DNA of 64,000 nt from positions 1-64,000 of the forward strand of contig CAZIFQ010000010.1 in NCBI GenBank assembly GCA_964538375.1, given 5' to 3'. The notes under the pieces were generated by a model. That model was not told the DNA's origin. It saw only the letters and a list, made by a program, of their open reading frames with translations, and did not search any database. Positions 27,564-36,467 of this stretch are shown piece by piece (positions within the stretch are counted from its first letter, which is position 1; each line of letters starts with the position of its first letter). Origin of the DNA: JAUUZQ01 sp964538375. Its GTDB lineage: Bacteria; Bacteroidota; Bacteroidia; Bacteroidales; GCA-2748055. The position numbers and the translations under genes are program-made.

Positions 27564-28484
27564 TCAATCGTCTATTGAAATCAACTGTTCCCTCATCCGG
27601 GTAATGATCTTATTGATATCGGCTAATGTCTCCGGCTCATATTGGATCTGAACATTTGAAGTTTGAATACGTTTTTGAGTAGTGTCTACACTAAAACCTT
27701 CGATGGGGTATCTTATTTCTACCTTATCAAATTCTTTGCGTAAGCGTTTTACCATCAGCAAATAACGGGTAACGCGCAATGATTCCTGGTGACTACCGAG
27801 AATAGAGTATATACTGTTGAGTGTGAATTTTTGTTGTAAAATTTTATTGGCCATGTCTCGGTTTCCTTCTTCTTCCTCGTAAATGCTTACGCCAATATAC
27901 ATGGCTTCAATCCATCCGCCCAGAAGCGATAAAGAAGCAAGATTTTCATTTCCATTTTCATTAAAAAATGCATCAGTTTCTGCATAAACACTTTCAATTA
28001 CAGCAGCGAGAGAATCCTGGTTTCCAATATTATGTTCCAATTTCCGGGTTGCTTTTTCGAATATTTTATGAGGAATTTGAAGATTTCCGGAAAGCACTTT
28101 AATAGATGTATAATATTCAGCAGCAAGTGATGTTTGCTGCATAATCTTCATATAACTCAGGTCCACACCCAGCACACCAAGCATCACTGCCATTTGCTCC
28201 GGATCGGAGTAGAGAGGTAATACGTTTACGGGGGCGGTTAATTGTGGATTGAAGTTCGTTCCAGGCCGATTAAATAGTTCTGCCATGTCTGTTGGCAGAT
28301 ACATCGAGTAAATGATTTCTTTTACCTCTGAACTCTCATTTACACCGGGGTCTTCTGATACAAACTCTTTTGCTTGTTGTTCTGTTGAAGGTTCTGCCTC
28401 TGGTTCATATTGTTGAACCGGCTGATTTTTACAGGATATGAGCAATAAAGTGAGAATTAAACCCAGGAATACAACTCTATTCAT
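27564..28484 (-). CDS. Hypothetical lipoprotein
   Basis: I do not recognise this 306-residue protein. It has a lipobox (LLISC, Cys18), a low-complexity Glu/Pro/Gln/Ser linker to about residue 55, then a mostly helical globular domain. Notable segments are IIYSMYLPTDMAELF, GVLGVDLSYMKIM and SLLGGWIEAMYIGV, the last a Gly-rich helix of moderate hydrophobicity. It looks like a periplasmic, membrane-tethered helical protein. The cytidylate-kinase-like gene is 59 bases upstream in the same direction, so the two may share a transcript. Confidence 0.85.
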   Translation of the reverse strand: MNRVVFLGLILTLLLISCKNQPVQQYEPEAEPSTEQQAKEFVSEDPGVNESSEVKEIIYSMYLPTDMAELFNRPGTNFNPQLTAPVNVLPLYSDPEQMAVMLGVLGVDLSYMKIMQQTSLAAEYYTSIKVLSGNLQIPHKIFEKATRKLEHNIGNQDSLAAVIESVYAETDAFFNENGNENLASLSLLGGWIEAMYIGVSIYEEEEGNRDMANKILQQKFTLNSIYSILGSHQESLRVTRYLLMVKRLRKEFDKVEIRYPIEGFSVDTTQKRIQTSNVQIQYEPETLADINKIITRMREQLISIDD

Positions 28485-28543
28485 GGTTAAATTTTTATTT
28501 AAAGGTATAAAAAATGGAGCAAGAGAGAAAGCATGCTTGTAAA

Positions 28544-29236
28544 CTATAGCATTTTCCTGGTTTTAATGGCCCCTATAATGATGTCAACCATTTCATCAAT
28601 AGACAGGGTCATACAATTAATTTTCAAATCGAAACGTGTATAATCATTCCCTTTACCCTGGAAATAGTCACGGAAATGAGCTCTTTTTTTATCAATCGAT
28701 TGTGCATAATTGCGTGCCTGGTCGATAGTCATTTCATATTTCGAAGCCACACGGACAGCCCTCCACTCAAGTGGCGCTTCCAGCAGAATGTGTAATGAAA
28801 GCGGTATGTCTCTTGCAATGGCAACTCCGCCACGACCAACAATTATCGCATTTCCCTGGTTGGCAAACCTTCTTATCACCTTGGCAATGGTAGTACGAAT
28901 CTTCAAATCCGACTTATAATAGTCTTTCGATTGTGCTAAGAGAATATCCTCGAAAACACCACGTGATTTATAGTCGAAAACGTGTTCTATCTGGTCGTAG
29001 TCAACATTTAATTGCTTGGCAGATTCGTCGAGAATTTCTTTGCTGATCCAGTGCCATGGCAGGTCCTTTATTTTTTTTGATTTACGCTGATTAAGCGTAT
29101 CGGAAAGCGTGTTGGCCAGTAACTTTGCCGGGCAACCCAACTCCCTGGAGATAGTAATTACCGGTCCGGGAAAGATATTTTTTGCGGGATCATCTTTGTA
29201 CCAGTCTACCAGATATTTTGAAAGGTCAACTTTCAT
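28544..29236 (-). CDS. Cytidylate-kinase-like family protein
   Basis: This 230-residue cytoplasmic protein resembles the PF13189 cytidylate-kinase-like family. It has an N-terminal VITISRELGCPAKLLANTLSD segment where the P-loop should be, IIVGRGGVAIARD in the middle, and basic LID-like residues (KKRAHFRDYF). The P-loop is degenerate compared with true Cmk (Gly-x-x-Gly-x-Gly-Lys-Ser/Thr), so a nucleotide kinase reaction is not assured. Family members are common in Bacteroidota and some gut bacteria, where their role is not settled. The start at 29236 is followed by a typical hydrophilic N-terminus. Confidence 0.8.
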   Translation of the reverse strand: MKVDLSKYLVDWYKDDPAKNIFPGPVITISRELGCPAKLLANTLSDTLNQRKSKKIKDLPWHWISKEILDESAKQLNVDYDQIEHVFDYKSRGVFEDILLAQSKDYYKSDLKIRTTIAKVIRRFANQGNAIIVGRGGVAIARDIPLSLHILLEAPLEWRAVRVASKYEMTIDQARNYAQSIDKKRAHFRDYFQGKGNDYTRFDLKINCMTLSIDEMVDIIIGAIKTRKML

Positions 29237-29299
29237 TTGGGCTCTTTTTTTTTGTTTTCCACAATTTAAGATATTTAGACGGCAAAATCAAGTTGAATT

Positions 29300-29340
29300 G
29301 AACTAGAGTCAAGCTGAAGTGAACTAAAGTGAACTAAAGT
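29300..29340. repeat. Short direct repeats of GAACTAAAGT
   Basis: GAACTAAAGT occurs at 29321-29330 and 29331-29340, with a variant GAACTAGAGT at 29300-29309. They lie in the 276-base divergent gap between the cytidylate-kinase-like gene and mdh. Nothing else recognisable is there beyond an AT-rich stretch before mdh. Confidence 0.4.
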
Positions 29341-29512
29341 TGGAAGTTGGGAGGTCAGGATGAGGGTAATTAGCATGAATGATGACGCCAGCGCAAAGTT
29401 TGGAAAACATATGAAAAAAGTTAGATAATTGAATTTATTATGTTTTCTTTATATTTTTACTCATAGTATCAGTTAATTAGACATTATAATTGTTTACCTA
29501 AAACTATAAGAA

Positions 29513-30448
29513 ATGAAGAAAATCACGGTTGTTGGGGCAGGAAATGTAGGGGCTACCTGTGCCAATGTTATTGCGGCAAAAGATCTTGCCCGGGAAGTTG
29601 TTTTACTTGACGTAAAAGATGGTTTAGCTGAAGGAAAAGCCCTTGATATATGGCAAACATCCCCAATACTTCACTTTAATACCAGGGTAACCGGTTCAAC
29701 AAATGATTATTTAAAAACGAAAGGGTCAAGTGTTGTTGTGATTACTTCCGGACTTCCCCGCAAACCAGGTATGTCGAGAGATGATCTGATCAAAACAAAT
29801 GCCCTTATTGTTAAAGAGGTTACGGAGAAAATTGTAAAGTACTCCCCGGATGCAATTATAATCGTTGTATCTAATCCCCTGGACGTGATGACTTATGCGG
29901 CATATAAAGCAGCAAATAAATCTTCAAATAAGGTATTTGGAATGGCTGGAATTCTTGACACGGGAAGATATAAAGCATTTATAGCAGATGCGCTAAGTGT
30001 TTCCCCGGAAGATATTCATGCTATGCTACTGGGTGGACATGGAGATACCATGGTTCCTCTGCCACGCTATACCTCCATAAATGGTATACCGATAACTGAG
30101 CTTCTTGGCCCCGATGTTATTGAGAGAATTGTCGAAAGAACAAGGAAAGGCGGAGGAGAACTTGTTAACCTGATAGGAACATCTGCATGGTATGCTCCTG
30201 GTGCTGCTGCTGCCCAGATGGTAGAAGCGATTGTGGACGACCAAAAAAGGATTTTTCCTGTTTGCGCCATGCTTAATGGAGAATATGGTTTAAAAGATAT
30301 TTACCTGGGTGTTCCTGTGAAACTTGGGAAAGAAGGAATTGAAGAGGTAATTGAAATTAGCCTGGATGCTTCAGAGAAGAAAATGTTGAAAGCATCTTCA
30401 GATTCAGTTAGGGCAGTTATGAAAGTCTTTGATGATCTGAAAATTTAA
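29513..30448 (+). CDS. mdh: Malate dehydrogenase (NAD, LDH-like type)
   Basis: The enzyme oxidises malate to oxaloacetate in the TCA cycle or its reductive branch. The 311-residue protein has the Rossmann motif GAGNVGAT (8-15), and Asp33 at the end of the second strand indicates NAD rather than NADP. Substrate residues Arg83 and Arg89 (GLPRKPGMSRDD), Asn121 (SNPLD), Arg152 and catalytic His176 (GGHGDTMVPL) are all in place. The Arg in the mobile loop supports malate over lactate. It is followed by a hairpin and then secDF in the same direction. Confidence 0.97.
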   Translation: MKKITVVGAGNVGATCANVIAAKDLAREVVLLDVKDGLAEGKALDIWQTSPILHFNTRVTGSTNDYLKTKGSSVVVITSGLPRKPGMSRDDLIKTNALIVKEVTEKIVKYSPDAIIIVVSNPLDVMTYAAYKAANKSSNKVFGMAGILDTGRYKAFIADALSVSPEDIHAMLLGGHGDTMVPLPRYTSINGIPITELLGPDVIERIVERTRKGGGELVNLIGTSAWYAPGAAAAQMVEAIVDDQKRIFPVCAMLNGEYGLKDIYLGVPVKLGKEGIEEVIEISLDASEKKMLKASSDSVRAVMKVFDDLKI

Positions 30449-30470
30449 TGAGCACATTTTTTTAAAATTT

Positions 30471-30533
30471 AGCGTCTCTTCTTTGACAGGTATTTATACC
30501 ATTTTATAAGAAAGAGACGTTTTTTCTTTTTTA
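30471..30533 (+). terminator. Terminator after mdh
   Basis: GCGTCTCTTCTT (from 30472) pairs with AAGAAAGAGACG (to about 30519) across a 28-base loop with one bulge. A run of T residues follows. The long loop makes it an imperfect example. Confidence 0.6.
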
Positions 30534-30606
30534 TATTTCCAGGCCAAGCTTTCCCACCGGCCTTGAACATCCTTACACTATGCTCCGTTTTTCAAAAAAA
30601 TAGTAT

Positions 30607-30614
30607 TATATTTG
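30607..30614 (+). promoter_or_regulatory. Putative -7 box (TATATTTG) of secDF
   Basis: TATATTTG fits the Bacteroidota TAnnTTTG element 52 bases before the secDF start. There is no good -33 element at the usual spacing. Confidence 0.45.
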
Positions 30615-30665
30615 CGGTTCGAAAATTCAATGTAAAATAACTCACTATTAATAAATTAGTTAAAA

Positions 30666-33600
30666 ATGCAAAATAAAAGTGCTATCAAGTTATTAGCAAT
30701 TATGTTTGCTGCGATTTGTGTCTACCAGCTGATGTTTACGTTTCACTCCTTGAGAGTTGAGCGTAACGCAAAGAAGTATGCTCAAGGAGAAGTTACAGAT
30801 GAGAAATCATATCTTGATTCAATGAAGAACGAGGAAATATATAATTTCTTGTGGATCAAGAAGTATACTTTCCAGGATTGTAAAGAACGCGAGATAAATC
30901 TCGGTCTTGACCTTAAAGGCGGGATGAACGTGGTGTTAGAAATTGCTGTAGAAGACATTATAAGGTCAATGGCAGCTCCACAATACCTGACGGATCCTGT
31001 GTTTTTGGAGACCATGTCTCTTGCTAAAGAGAAAAATGTCCATTCATCAACAGATCTTATTGACTTGTTCGCAGAGTCTTTTGAAGAGCTGAACCCCGGG
31101 GCACAGTTGGCGCAATTTTTTATGACGCCTGACTCCAGGGGAGAAATTGATTTTAGTACCACAAACCAGGATGTAGTTGCACACCTGAAGCAGGAAGCTG
31201 AAGATGCTATTGATAATTCCTATAATGTATTGCGTAACAGGATCGACCGTTTTGGTGTTGCGCAGATGAATATTCAACGACTGGAGAGGCAAGGAAGAAT
31301 TCTTGTTGAACTTCCAGGTGTGAAAGAGCCGGAAAGGGTAACAAAACTTCTTACCGGAACAGCAAACCTTGAGTTTTGGACTACCTATCAAAACACAGAC
31401 ATTTGGAGCACTCTTGAAGAGGCCAACAGAACAATTGCGAATATTCAAAAAGCATCAGATGCACTGGAAGGAGATATTTTTACTTCAGAAGAGAAAGCAG
31501 CCCCTGAGGAGACAGTTGTAGAAGATGCCAGTGCTGATGAACTTCTGACGCTGGATGACGAGCTTGGACTATTGTCTGACACAAGTGATCTAAGCATCCT
31601 TGGAAGTTCAGATTCTACAGATCTTTATAGCGATCAGGAAGCTCAATTCTTAAAGGAGAATCCACTTTTTGCAGTAATGAGTCCTTATGTGGATAATTCA
31701 GGACAGTTGATTCCAACAGCCATTGCTGGCGTTGTTGAGGTGAAAGATACTGGCATAGTAAATACATATTTATCCCTTCCACAGGTGAAACAGCTGTTTC
31801 CATCAGACTTAGTGTTTGCATGGCACTTTCAAAACATTGGAGACGAGAAACCCTATATTTACTTGTATGCGCTTAAAGCGACAAGGAATGGTCAGCCAGC
31901 TATGGATGGAAAATATATCACTGATGCAAGGCCGGATAATGACCAATATACAGGTGAGTTTGAGGTTAGCATGAGTATGAATGCTGAAGGTGCTAAAAAA
32001 TGGGCTAACCTAACAAGGGAAAATGTTCAGAAATCAATCGCTATTGTTCTTGACGAAGTGGTGTATTCAGCGCCAAATGTAAATGAAGAAATTAAAGGAG
32101 GCAGCTCATCTATATCGGGAAACTTTGCACAAAATGATGCTACCGACCTTGCAAATATTCTGAAATCAGGGAAAATGCCAGCCAGGGCTCATGTTGAGTC
32201 CAGCGAGGTAATTGGACCATCATTGGGAGCAAAATCTGTTAAGGATGGTATGAACTCATTCATTATTGCCTTCCTGGTAGTGCTTCTTTATATGGTATTC
32301 TACTATAGTCGCCGTGCAGGTCTTGTTGCGGATATTGCCCTGATTGCAAACATGTTCTTCCTGATTGGTGTTTTGGCATCACTCCAGGCGGCGCTGACCT
32401 TGCCAGGTATAGCCGGTATTGTGCTTACTATTGGTATATCGGTGGATGCGAACGTGCTGATTTATGAACGTATACGAGAAGAACTGGCAGCCGGAAAAGG
32501 AATGAAAGCAGCAATTAAAGATGGTTATCGGAATGCCTATTCAGCGATTATTGATGCAAACGTTACTACTTTCTTAACCGCCTTGATACTTTATTTTGTT
32601 GGAACGGGACCGATTAAAGGTTTTGCAACAACATTGGTTATTGGTATTATCACGTCACTATTTTCAGCTGTAATTTTAACCAGGCTTATTTATGAGCGCA
32701 TGCTGCGTAAAAATAGCAAGCTTACATTCTCTACCAAGTATACTGAAAATGCATTCAAGAATACAAAAATTGATTTCATTGGAAAACGTAAATTGTTCTA
32801 TGCCATATCAGGGCTTATGATTGCTCTTAGTATTGGGTCCCTGGCAGTAAGGGGGTTGAATGGTGGTGTTGACTTCACAGGAGGTAGAAACTATGTCATT
32901 AGCTTTAAGCAGGATGTTGAAACAGAAAATATTCGTGAATATCTAGCTGAAGAATTTGGGGAGTCTCCAACCGTTATCACATTTGGTCAGAAGAATACTG
33001 TAAGGATTACTACGAAATATTTGATTAATGACGATCGTGCAGAGGTGGATTCCTTATTAAAAGCTAAGATGTTTACTGCACTTCAACCGATATTGGATGA
33101 TGATGTGGTATTGGATGATTTTCTTAACGGGCAAGATTATATTATCAGTGCACAGAAAGTTGGGCCAACCATTGCAGGCGATATCAAGAGAAGCTCTGTT
33201 TGGGTGATTTTCTTGTCACTGTTCATTATCTTCTTTTATATTCTTTTGCGATTCCGAAACTGGCAGTTTGGACTTGGCGCTCTTGCTGCATTGATGCACG
33301 ACGTGTTCATTGTGCTTGGATTGTTCTCGTTCTTGTCGGGAATAATGCCATTCTCCTTAGAGATTGACCAGGCATTTATTGCTGCCATACTTACTGTGGT
33401 TGGTTACTCCATTAACGATACGGTGGTAGTATTCGACCGTATCAGGGAATATGTTGGATTGCACAGGAAGCGTGAAAGGAAAGATATTTTCAACTCTGCC
33501 TTGAACAGTACACTGAGCCGTACATTTAGTACATCCTTGAGTACATTTGTAGTATTGCTTACCATCTTTATTTTTGGTGGAGATACAATACGCGGATTTA

Positions 33601-33728
33601 CATTTGCATTGATGATTGGTGTTGTTGTAGGTACCTACTCTTCACTGTTCATTGCTACACCTGTAGTATATGATACCATCAAGAAAGAGGGAACTATCCG
33701 CGTTGTAAAAGGAATACGTAAATCATAA
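30666..33728 (+). CDS. secDF: Protein translocase subunit SecDF (fused SecD and SecF)
   Basis: The 1020-residue inner-membrane protein pulls secreted proteins through SecYEG using the proton gradient. The SecD half has one N-terminal helix, the large periplasmic P1 domain with GLDLKGGMNVVLE, and a cluster of helices with GISVDANVLIYERIREE. The SecF half begins after about residue 690, has VDFTGGRNYVISF, a periplasmic domain, then GYSINDTVVVFDRIREY and the last helices. A long acidic, low-complexity insert (about 265-325) in P1 is a usual Bacteroidota feature. The protein is complete, with fusion of the two subunits as is common in this phylum. Confidence 0.97.
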   Translation: MQNKSAIKLLAIMFAAICVYQLMFTFHSLRVERNAKKYAQGEVTDEKSYLDSMKNEEIYNFLWIKKYTFQDCKEREINLGLDLKGGMNVVLEIAVEDIIRSMAAPQYLTDPVFLETMSLAKEKNVHSSTDLIDLFAESFEELNPGAQLAQFFMTPDSRGEIDFSTTNQDVVAHLKQEAEDAIDNSYNVLRNRIDRFGVAQMNIQRLERQGRILVELPGVKEPERVTKLLTGTANLEFWTTYQNTDIWSTLEEANRTIANIQKASDALEGDIFTSEEKAAPEETVVEDASADELLTLDDELGLLSDTSDLSILGSSDSTDLYSDQEAQFLKENPLFAVMSPYVDNSGQLIPTAIAGVVEVKDTGIVNTYLSLPQVKQLFPSDLVFAWHFQNIGDEKPYIYLYALKATRNGQPAMDGKYITDARPDNDQYTGEFEVSMSMNAEGAKKWANLTRENVQKSIAIVLDEVVYSAPNVNEEIKGGSSSISGNFAQNDATDLANILKSGKMPARAHVESSEVIGPSLGAKSVKDGMNSFIIAFLVVLLYMVFYYSRRAGLVADIALIANMFFLIGVLASLQAALTLPGIAGIVLTIGISVDANVLIYERIREELAAGKGMKAAIKDGYRNAYSAIIDANVTTFLTALILYFVGTGPIKGFATTLVIGIITSLFSAVILTRLIYERMLRKNSKLTFSTKYTENAFKNTKIDFIGKRKLFYAISGLMIALSIGSLAVRGLNGGVDFTGGRNYVISFKQDVETENIREYLAEEFGESPTVITFGQKNTVRITTKYLINDDRAEVDSLLKAKMFTALQPILDDDVVLDDFLNGQDYIISAQKVGPTIAGDIKRSSVWVIFLSLFIIFFYILLRFRNWQFGLGALAALMHDVFIVLGLFSFLSGIMPFSLEIDQAFIAAILTVVGYSINDTVVVFDRIREYVGLHRKRERKDIFNSALNSTLSRTFSTSLSTFVVLLTIFIFGGDTIRGFTFALMIGVVVGTYSSLFIATPVVYDTIKKEGTIRVVKGIRKS

Positions 33729-33743
33729 AATAATTTTAGCCGA

Positions 33744-33773
33744 AAAAAAGCCCGGAATTTTCCGGGCTTTTTT
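33744..33773. terminator. Strong hairpin terminator after secDF
   Basis: Perfect arms AAAAAAGCCCGGAA and TTCCGGGCTTTTTT lie around a TT loop. It ends with a T run. Confidence 0.9.
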
Positions 33774-33818
33774 GGCTTTATGAAATTTTATTGATGTCAA
33801 TTTAGTACAGTTATTTTA

Positions 33819-33826
33819 TATCTTTG
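33819..33826 (+). promoter_or_regulatory. Putative -7 box (TATCTTTG) of tatA
   Basis: TATCTTTG fits TAnnTTTG and ends five bases before the tatA ATG. If it is used, the transcript would be leaderless or nearly so. Confidence 0.4.
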
Positions 33827-33830
33827 TCAG

Positions 33831-34115
33831 ATGCAGTTTTCATTTAGTGCCATATTGCTTTTTATTAGCGGACAGGAAGTCATAATTCTCCTTTTATTTA
33901 TTCTTTTGCTGTTTGGTGCGAAGGAAATACCCCGAATGGCAAAAATGTTTGGACAGGGGATGAAAGAATTTCGTCGGGCAACGGATGATATTAAGCGTGA
34001 AATTCAAGATAGCTCCGGGGATGTTGTTAAAGACTTCAAGGAGATAAAAGATGACCTTTCCAAGGATGCCAACGAAGTAATTAAGGGTGTGAAAAAGAAC
34101 ATGGATATCGATTAA
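33831..34115 (+). CDS. tatA: Twin-arginine translocase subunit TatA/TatE
   Basis: The 94-residue protein has one transmembrane helix (about 15-28; QEVIILLLFILLLFG) followed by FGAKEIPRMAKMFGQGMKEFRR, the amphipathic helix and hinge of TatA. A charged tail ends the protein. It forms the pore of the Tat system for folded proteins. TatC is not in the window, and in Bacteroidota tatA and tatC are often apart. Starting at 33831 keeps nine residues before the conserved hydrophobic block. It is followed 14 bases later by the antiporter gene. Confidence 0.9.
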   Translation: MQFSFSAILLFISGQEVIILLLFILLLFGAKEIPRMAKMFGQGMKEFRRATDDIKREIQDSSGDVVKDFKEIKDDLSKDANEVIKGVKKNMDID

Positions 34116-34129
34116 TCCAAGGGATCCCA

Positions 34130-35077
34130 ATGGACAAATCAATAATTTTTTTGATACTTGGACTTATACTTCTGCTTGTCAGTGGTAGATATCTTGTGGA
34201 GAGCAGTGTGACCATTGCACGGCATTTTAAGATTCCCACTATCATTATTGGTTTGACGATTGTTTCATTTGGAACCTCTGCCCCTGAACTCCTGGTAAGC
34301 TTGCAAGCTGCCCTGCAGGGACATCCAGAAATGGCTATTGGGAATGTTGTGGGAAGTAATATTTCGAATATTTTGCTGGTTCTGGCTATTACAGCATTTA
34401 TTTTCCCGATTACGATACAAAAGCAGTTCATTCGTCGCGACTGGCCCATTATGATGTTCATCTCCTGTCTGCTTGTATTTTTTCTTCTAGACCTGGAACT
34501 TAAAAGTTATGAAGGGATAATTCTATTGAGCTTACTTGTACTATATATTATTTATAGCATAAAACAAGCTCGCAGTCCGAAACACGCAAATGAATTTACA
34601 CAGGATGTTACTGCCCATGGAATGAAATGGGGAACAGCCATCATTATATTTGTTGTTGCCTGTGTAGGCCTAAGCTTTGGAGCAGGCTTACTGGTAGATA
34701 ATGCAGCAATTATTGCGGGAAGAATTGGTATAAGCGAACGTGTTATTTCCATATCCGTGGTAGCTGTTGGCACAAGTTTGCCAGAGCTTTCTACCTCGAT
34801 AATTGCTGCTTTTAAGAAGGAATCAAATATTTCTGTTGGCAACATCATTGGATCAAACATAATGAACATAATTTCTGTTCTTGGTGTAACCACCATGGTG
34901 TCTCCCTTAAAAACTTCTGAGCAGACTTTAAGAGTAGATCTTCCATGGATGATTGGTGCATCCTTGTTGCTATACTTGTTTATGATTCCGGCGCGGAGTT
35001 CGAAAATATCCAGGATTGAAGGAAGCATAATGCTATTGGCATATGCCGCATATATTTTCTTTATCTTTACCGTATGA
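34130..35077 (+). CDS. Calcium/sodium antiporter, CaCA family (YrbG-like)
   Basis: This 315-residue inner-membrane protein has about ten transmembrane helices and two inverted alpha-repeats. The first repeat carries SFGTSAPELLVS and GNVVGSNISNILLV, and the second VGTSLPELSTSI and GNIIGSNIMNIISV. These Glu and Asn/Ser motifs bind the cations. The family exchanges Ca2+ or another divalent ion for Na+ or H+; the exact pair is not deducible. Its stop overlaps the start of the lolD-like gene by ATGA, so the two are translationally coupled. Confidence 0.93.
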   Translation: MDKSIIFLILGLILLLVSGRYLVESSVTIARHFKIPTIIIGLTIVSFGTSAPELLVSLQAALQGHPEMAIGNVVGSNISNILLVLAITAFIFPITIQKQFIRRDWPIMMFISCLLVFFLLDLELKSYEGIILLSLLVLYIIYSIKQARSPKHANEFTQDVTAHGMKWGTAIIIFVVACVGLSFGAGLLVDNAAIIAGRIGISERVISISVVAVGTSLPELSTSIIAAFKKESNISVGNIIGSNIMNIISVLGVTTMVSPLKTSEQTLRVDLPWMIGASLLLYLFMIPARSSKISRIEGSIMLLAYAAYIFFIFTV

Positions 35078-35739
35078 CGTCTATTATACGTGCACATGAG
35101 ATCAAAAAAAGCTATGGAAATCTCCAGGTGCTCAAAGGAATATCCATTGATATTAATGAAGGTGAAGTAGTGTCAGTGGTTGGCGCTTCCGGTGCAGGAA
35201 AAACCACCCTGCTGCAGATTCTGGGGACGCTAAGTACGTTCGATAGGGGTAGCGTTTTTATAAATGGTTCAGATACAGGAAAATTGCAAGGAAACAATTT
35301 GTCGAAATTCAGGAATCAAAATATTGGTTTTGTCTTTCAATTTCATCAATTACTGCCTGAATTTTCTGCCCTTGAAAATGTTTGTATTCCGGGATTCATT
35401 GCGAAGACACCCAGGCGAAAAGTTGAGAAACGAGCTGCTGAATTGCTTGATTTTTTGAAATTAAGTGAACGGATGGAGCACAAGCCGGGAGAGTTGTCTG
35501 GTGGAGAACAGCAAAGAGTAGCGATTGCACGGGCACTTATTAATGATCCGGCTGTAATTCTTGCGGATGAGCCATCCGGGAATCTCGACACAGAAAACAA
35601 GAACGAATTGCACCAACTCTTCTTTCAATTGAGGGATGAATTTAATAAGACCCTCGTTATCGTTACCCACGATATGCAACTCGCAAATATGGCTGATCGT
35701 ATGATCCAGATGAAAGACGGCCTGGTAGTTTCAGACTAA
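35074..35739 (+). CDS. lolD: ABC transporter ATP-binding protein, LolD-like
   Basis: The 221-residue ATPase has Walker A GASGAGKTTLLQ (from 37), a Q loop, the signature LSGGEQQRVAIARAL, Walker B AVILADEPSGNLD and a switch His in VIVTHD. It belongs to the MacB/LolD/FtsE group that drives lipoprotein release or efflux permeases. LolD is likely, because a LolC/E-type permease occurs elsewhere in the window (minus strand near 55 kb), although the genes are apart. It overlaps the antiporter gene by four bases and is eight bases upstream of the methyltransferase gene. Confidence 0.88.
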   Translation: MTSIIRAHEIKKSYGNLQVLKGISIDINEGEVVSVVGASGAGKTTLLQILGTLSTFDRGSVFINGSDTGKLQGNNLSKFRNQNIGFVFQFHQLLPEFSALENVCIPGFIAKTPRRKVEKRAAELLDFLKLSERMEHKPGELSGGEQQRVAIARALINDPAVILADEPSGNLDTENKNELHQLFFQLRDEFNKTLVIVTHDMQLANMADRMIQMKDGLVVSD

Positions 35740-35746
35740 TTCCGTT

Positions 35747-36466
35747 ATGGGTAATCAATGGTTCCGTTTTAAACACTTTGAGATACAGCAGGACCTGTGT
35801 GCCATGAAGGTAGGCACCGATGCTGTTATTTTGGGCGCATGGACAAGTATAAGTCACGCAGAGAGAGCCCTGGATATTGGAACAGGGACAGGATTGTTGG
35901 CTTTGATGCTTGCCCAGAGAAATTTGAAAGTGACTATCGATGCCATCGAAATTGAAAAGAACAGCGCACAGCAGGCGGCGTCTAATTTTTCTTTAAGTAA
36001 GTTCTCAAGTCGGTTAAAATCGCACGACATTTCTTTCAGTGAATTTCTCGGGATACAGCATAGTCAGCCATATGATCTGATAATCTGTAACCCTCCATAT
36101 TTTTCTGCTTCCTTAAGAGCTCCAGTGAAAGAGAGATCACTTGCCAGGCATGATGATAGCTTGTCGCTGGAAGAACTATTTAAAGGCGTGGCATCCTTGC
36201 TTCACTCAAATGGACGATTCAGTTTGATATTACCAGCTGGTGCATATGATAGGTCGAAAAGGATTGCTGAGAAATACGCACTTTATCCGGCAAGAATCCT
36301 CCATGTGAAACCAATTCCTGATAAGGAGCCAATTAGAATCTGCATGGAATATAGTTTTGAACCAGGCACAACCGAGGAGAAAACCCTGCTTATTGAAGAA
36401 GGAGGAAGACACATCTATTCAAAAGACTATATTAAGCTAACCAATGATTTCTACCTGGATTTATAA
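35747..36466 (+). CDS. tRNA1(Val) (adenine(37)-N6)-methyltransferase-like
   Basis: This 239-residue class I methyltransferase has SAM motif I DIGTGTGLLALML (43-55) and motif IV NPPYF (115-119), the signature of N6-adenine methylases. The size, the start (FRFKHFEIQQD) and KVGTDAVILGAW match the TrmN6/YfiC family, which modifies A37 of tRNA1Val. It is the last gene of the tatA-antiporter-lolD cluster and converges on the saccharopine dehydrogenase gene with one base between stops. PrmC or other N-methylases are less likely because of the KVGTDAVLLGAW-type start. Confidence 0.85.
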   Translation: MGNQWFRFKHFEIQQDLCAMKVGTDAVILGAWTSISHAERALDIGTGTGLLALMLAQRNLKVTIDAIEIEKNSAQQAASNFSLSKFSSRLKSHDISFSEFLGIQHSQPYDLIICNPPYFSASLRAPVKERSLARHDDSLSLEELFKGVASLLHSNGRFSLILPAGAYDRSKRIAEKYALYPARILHVKPIPDKEPIRICMEYSFEPGTTEEKTLLIEEGGRHIYSKDYIKLTNDFYLDL

Positions 36467-36467
36467 T

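Noticed and set aside
29237..29512. tRNA, riboswitch or small gene in the gap before mdh
   Set aside because: Only short GAACTAAAGT repeats and AT-rich sequence are visible; no cloverleaf or known aptamer pattern was found.
34552..35097. Antisense open frame opposite the antiporter gene
   Set aside because: It mirrors the transmembrane helices of the CaCA protein and has no family features of its own.
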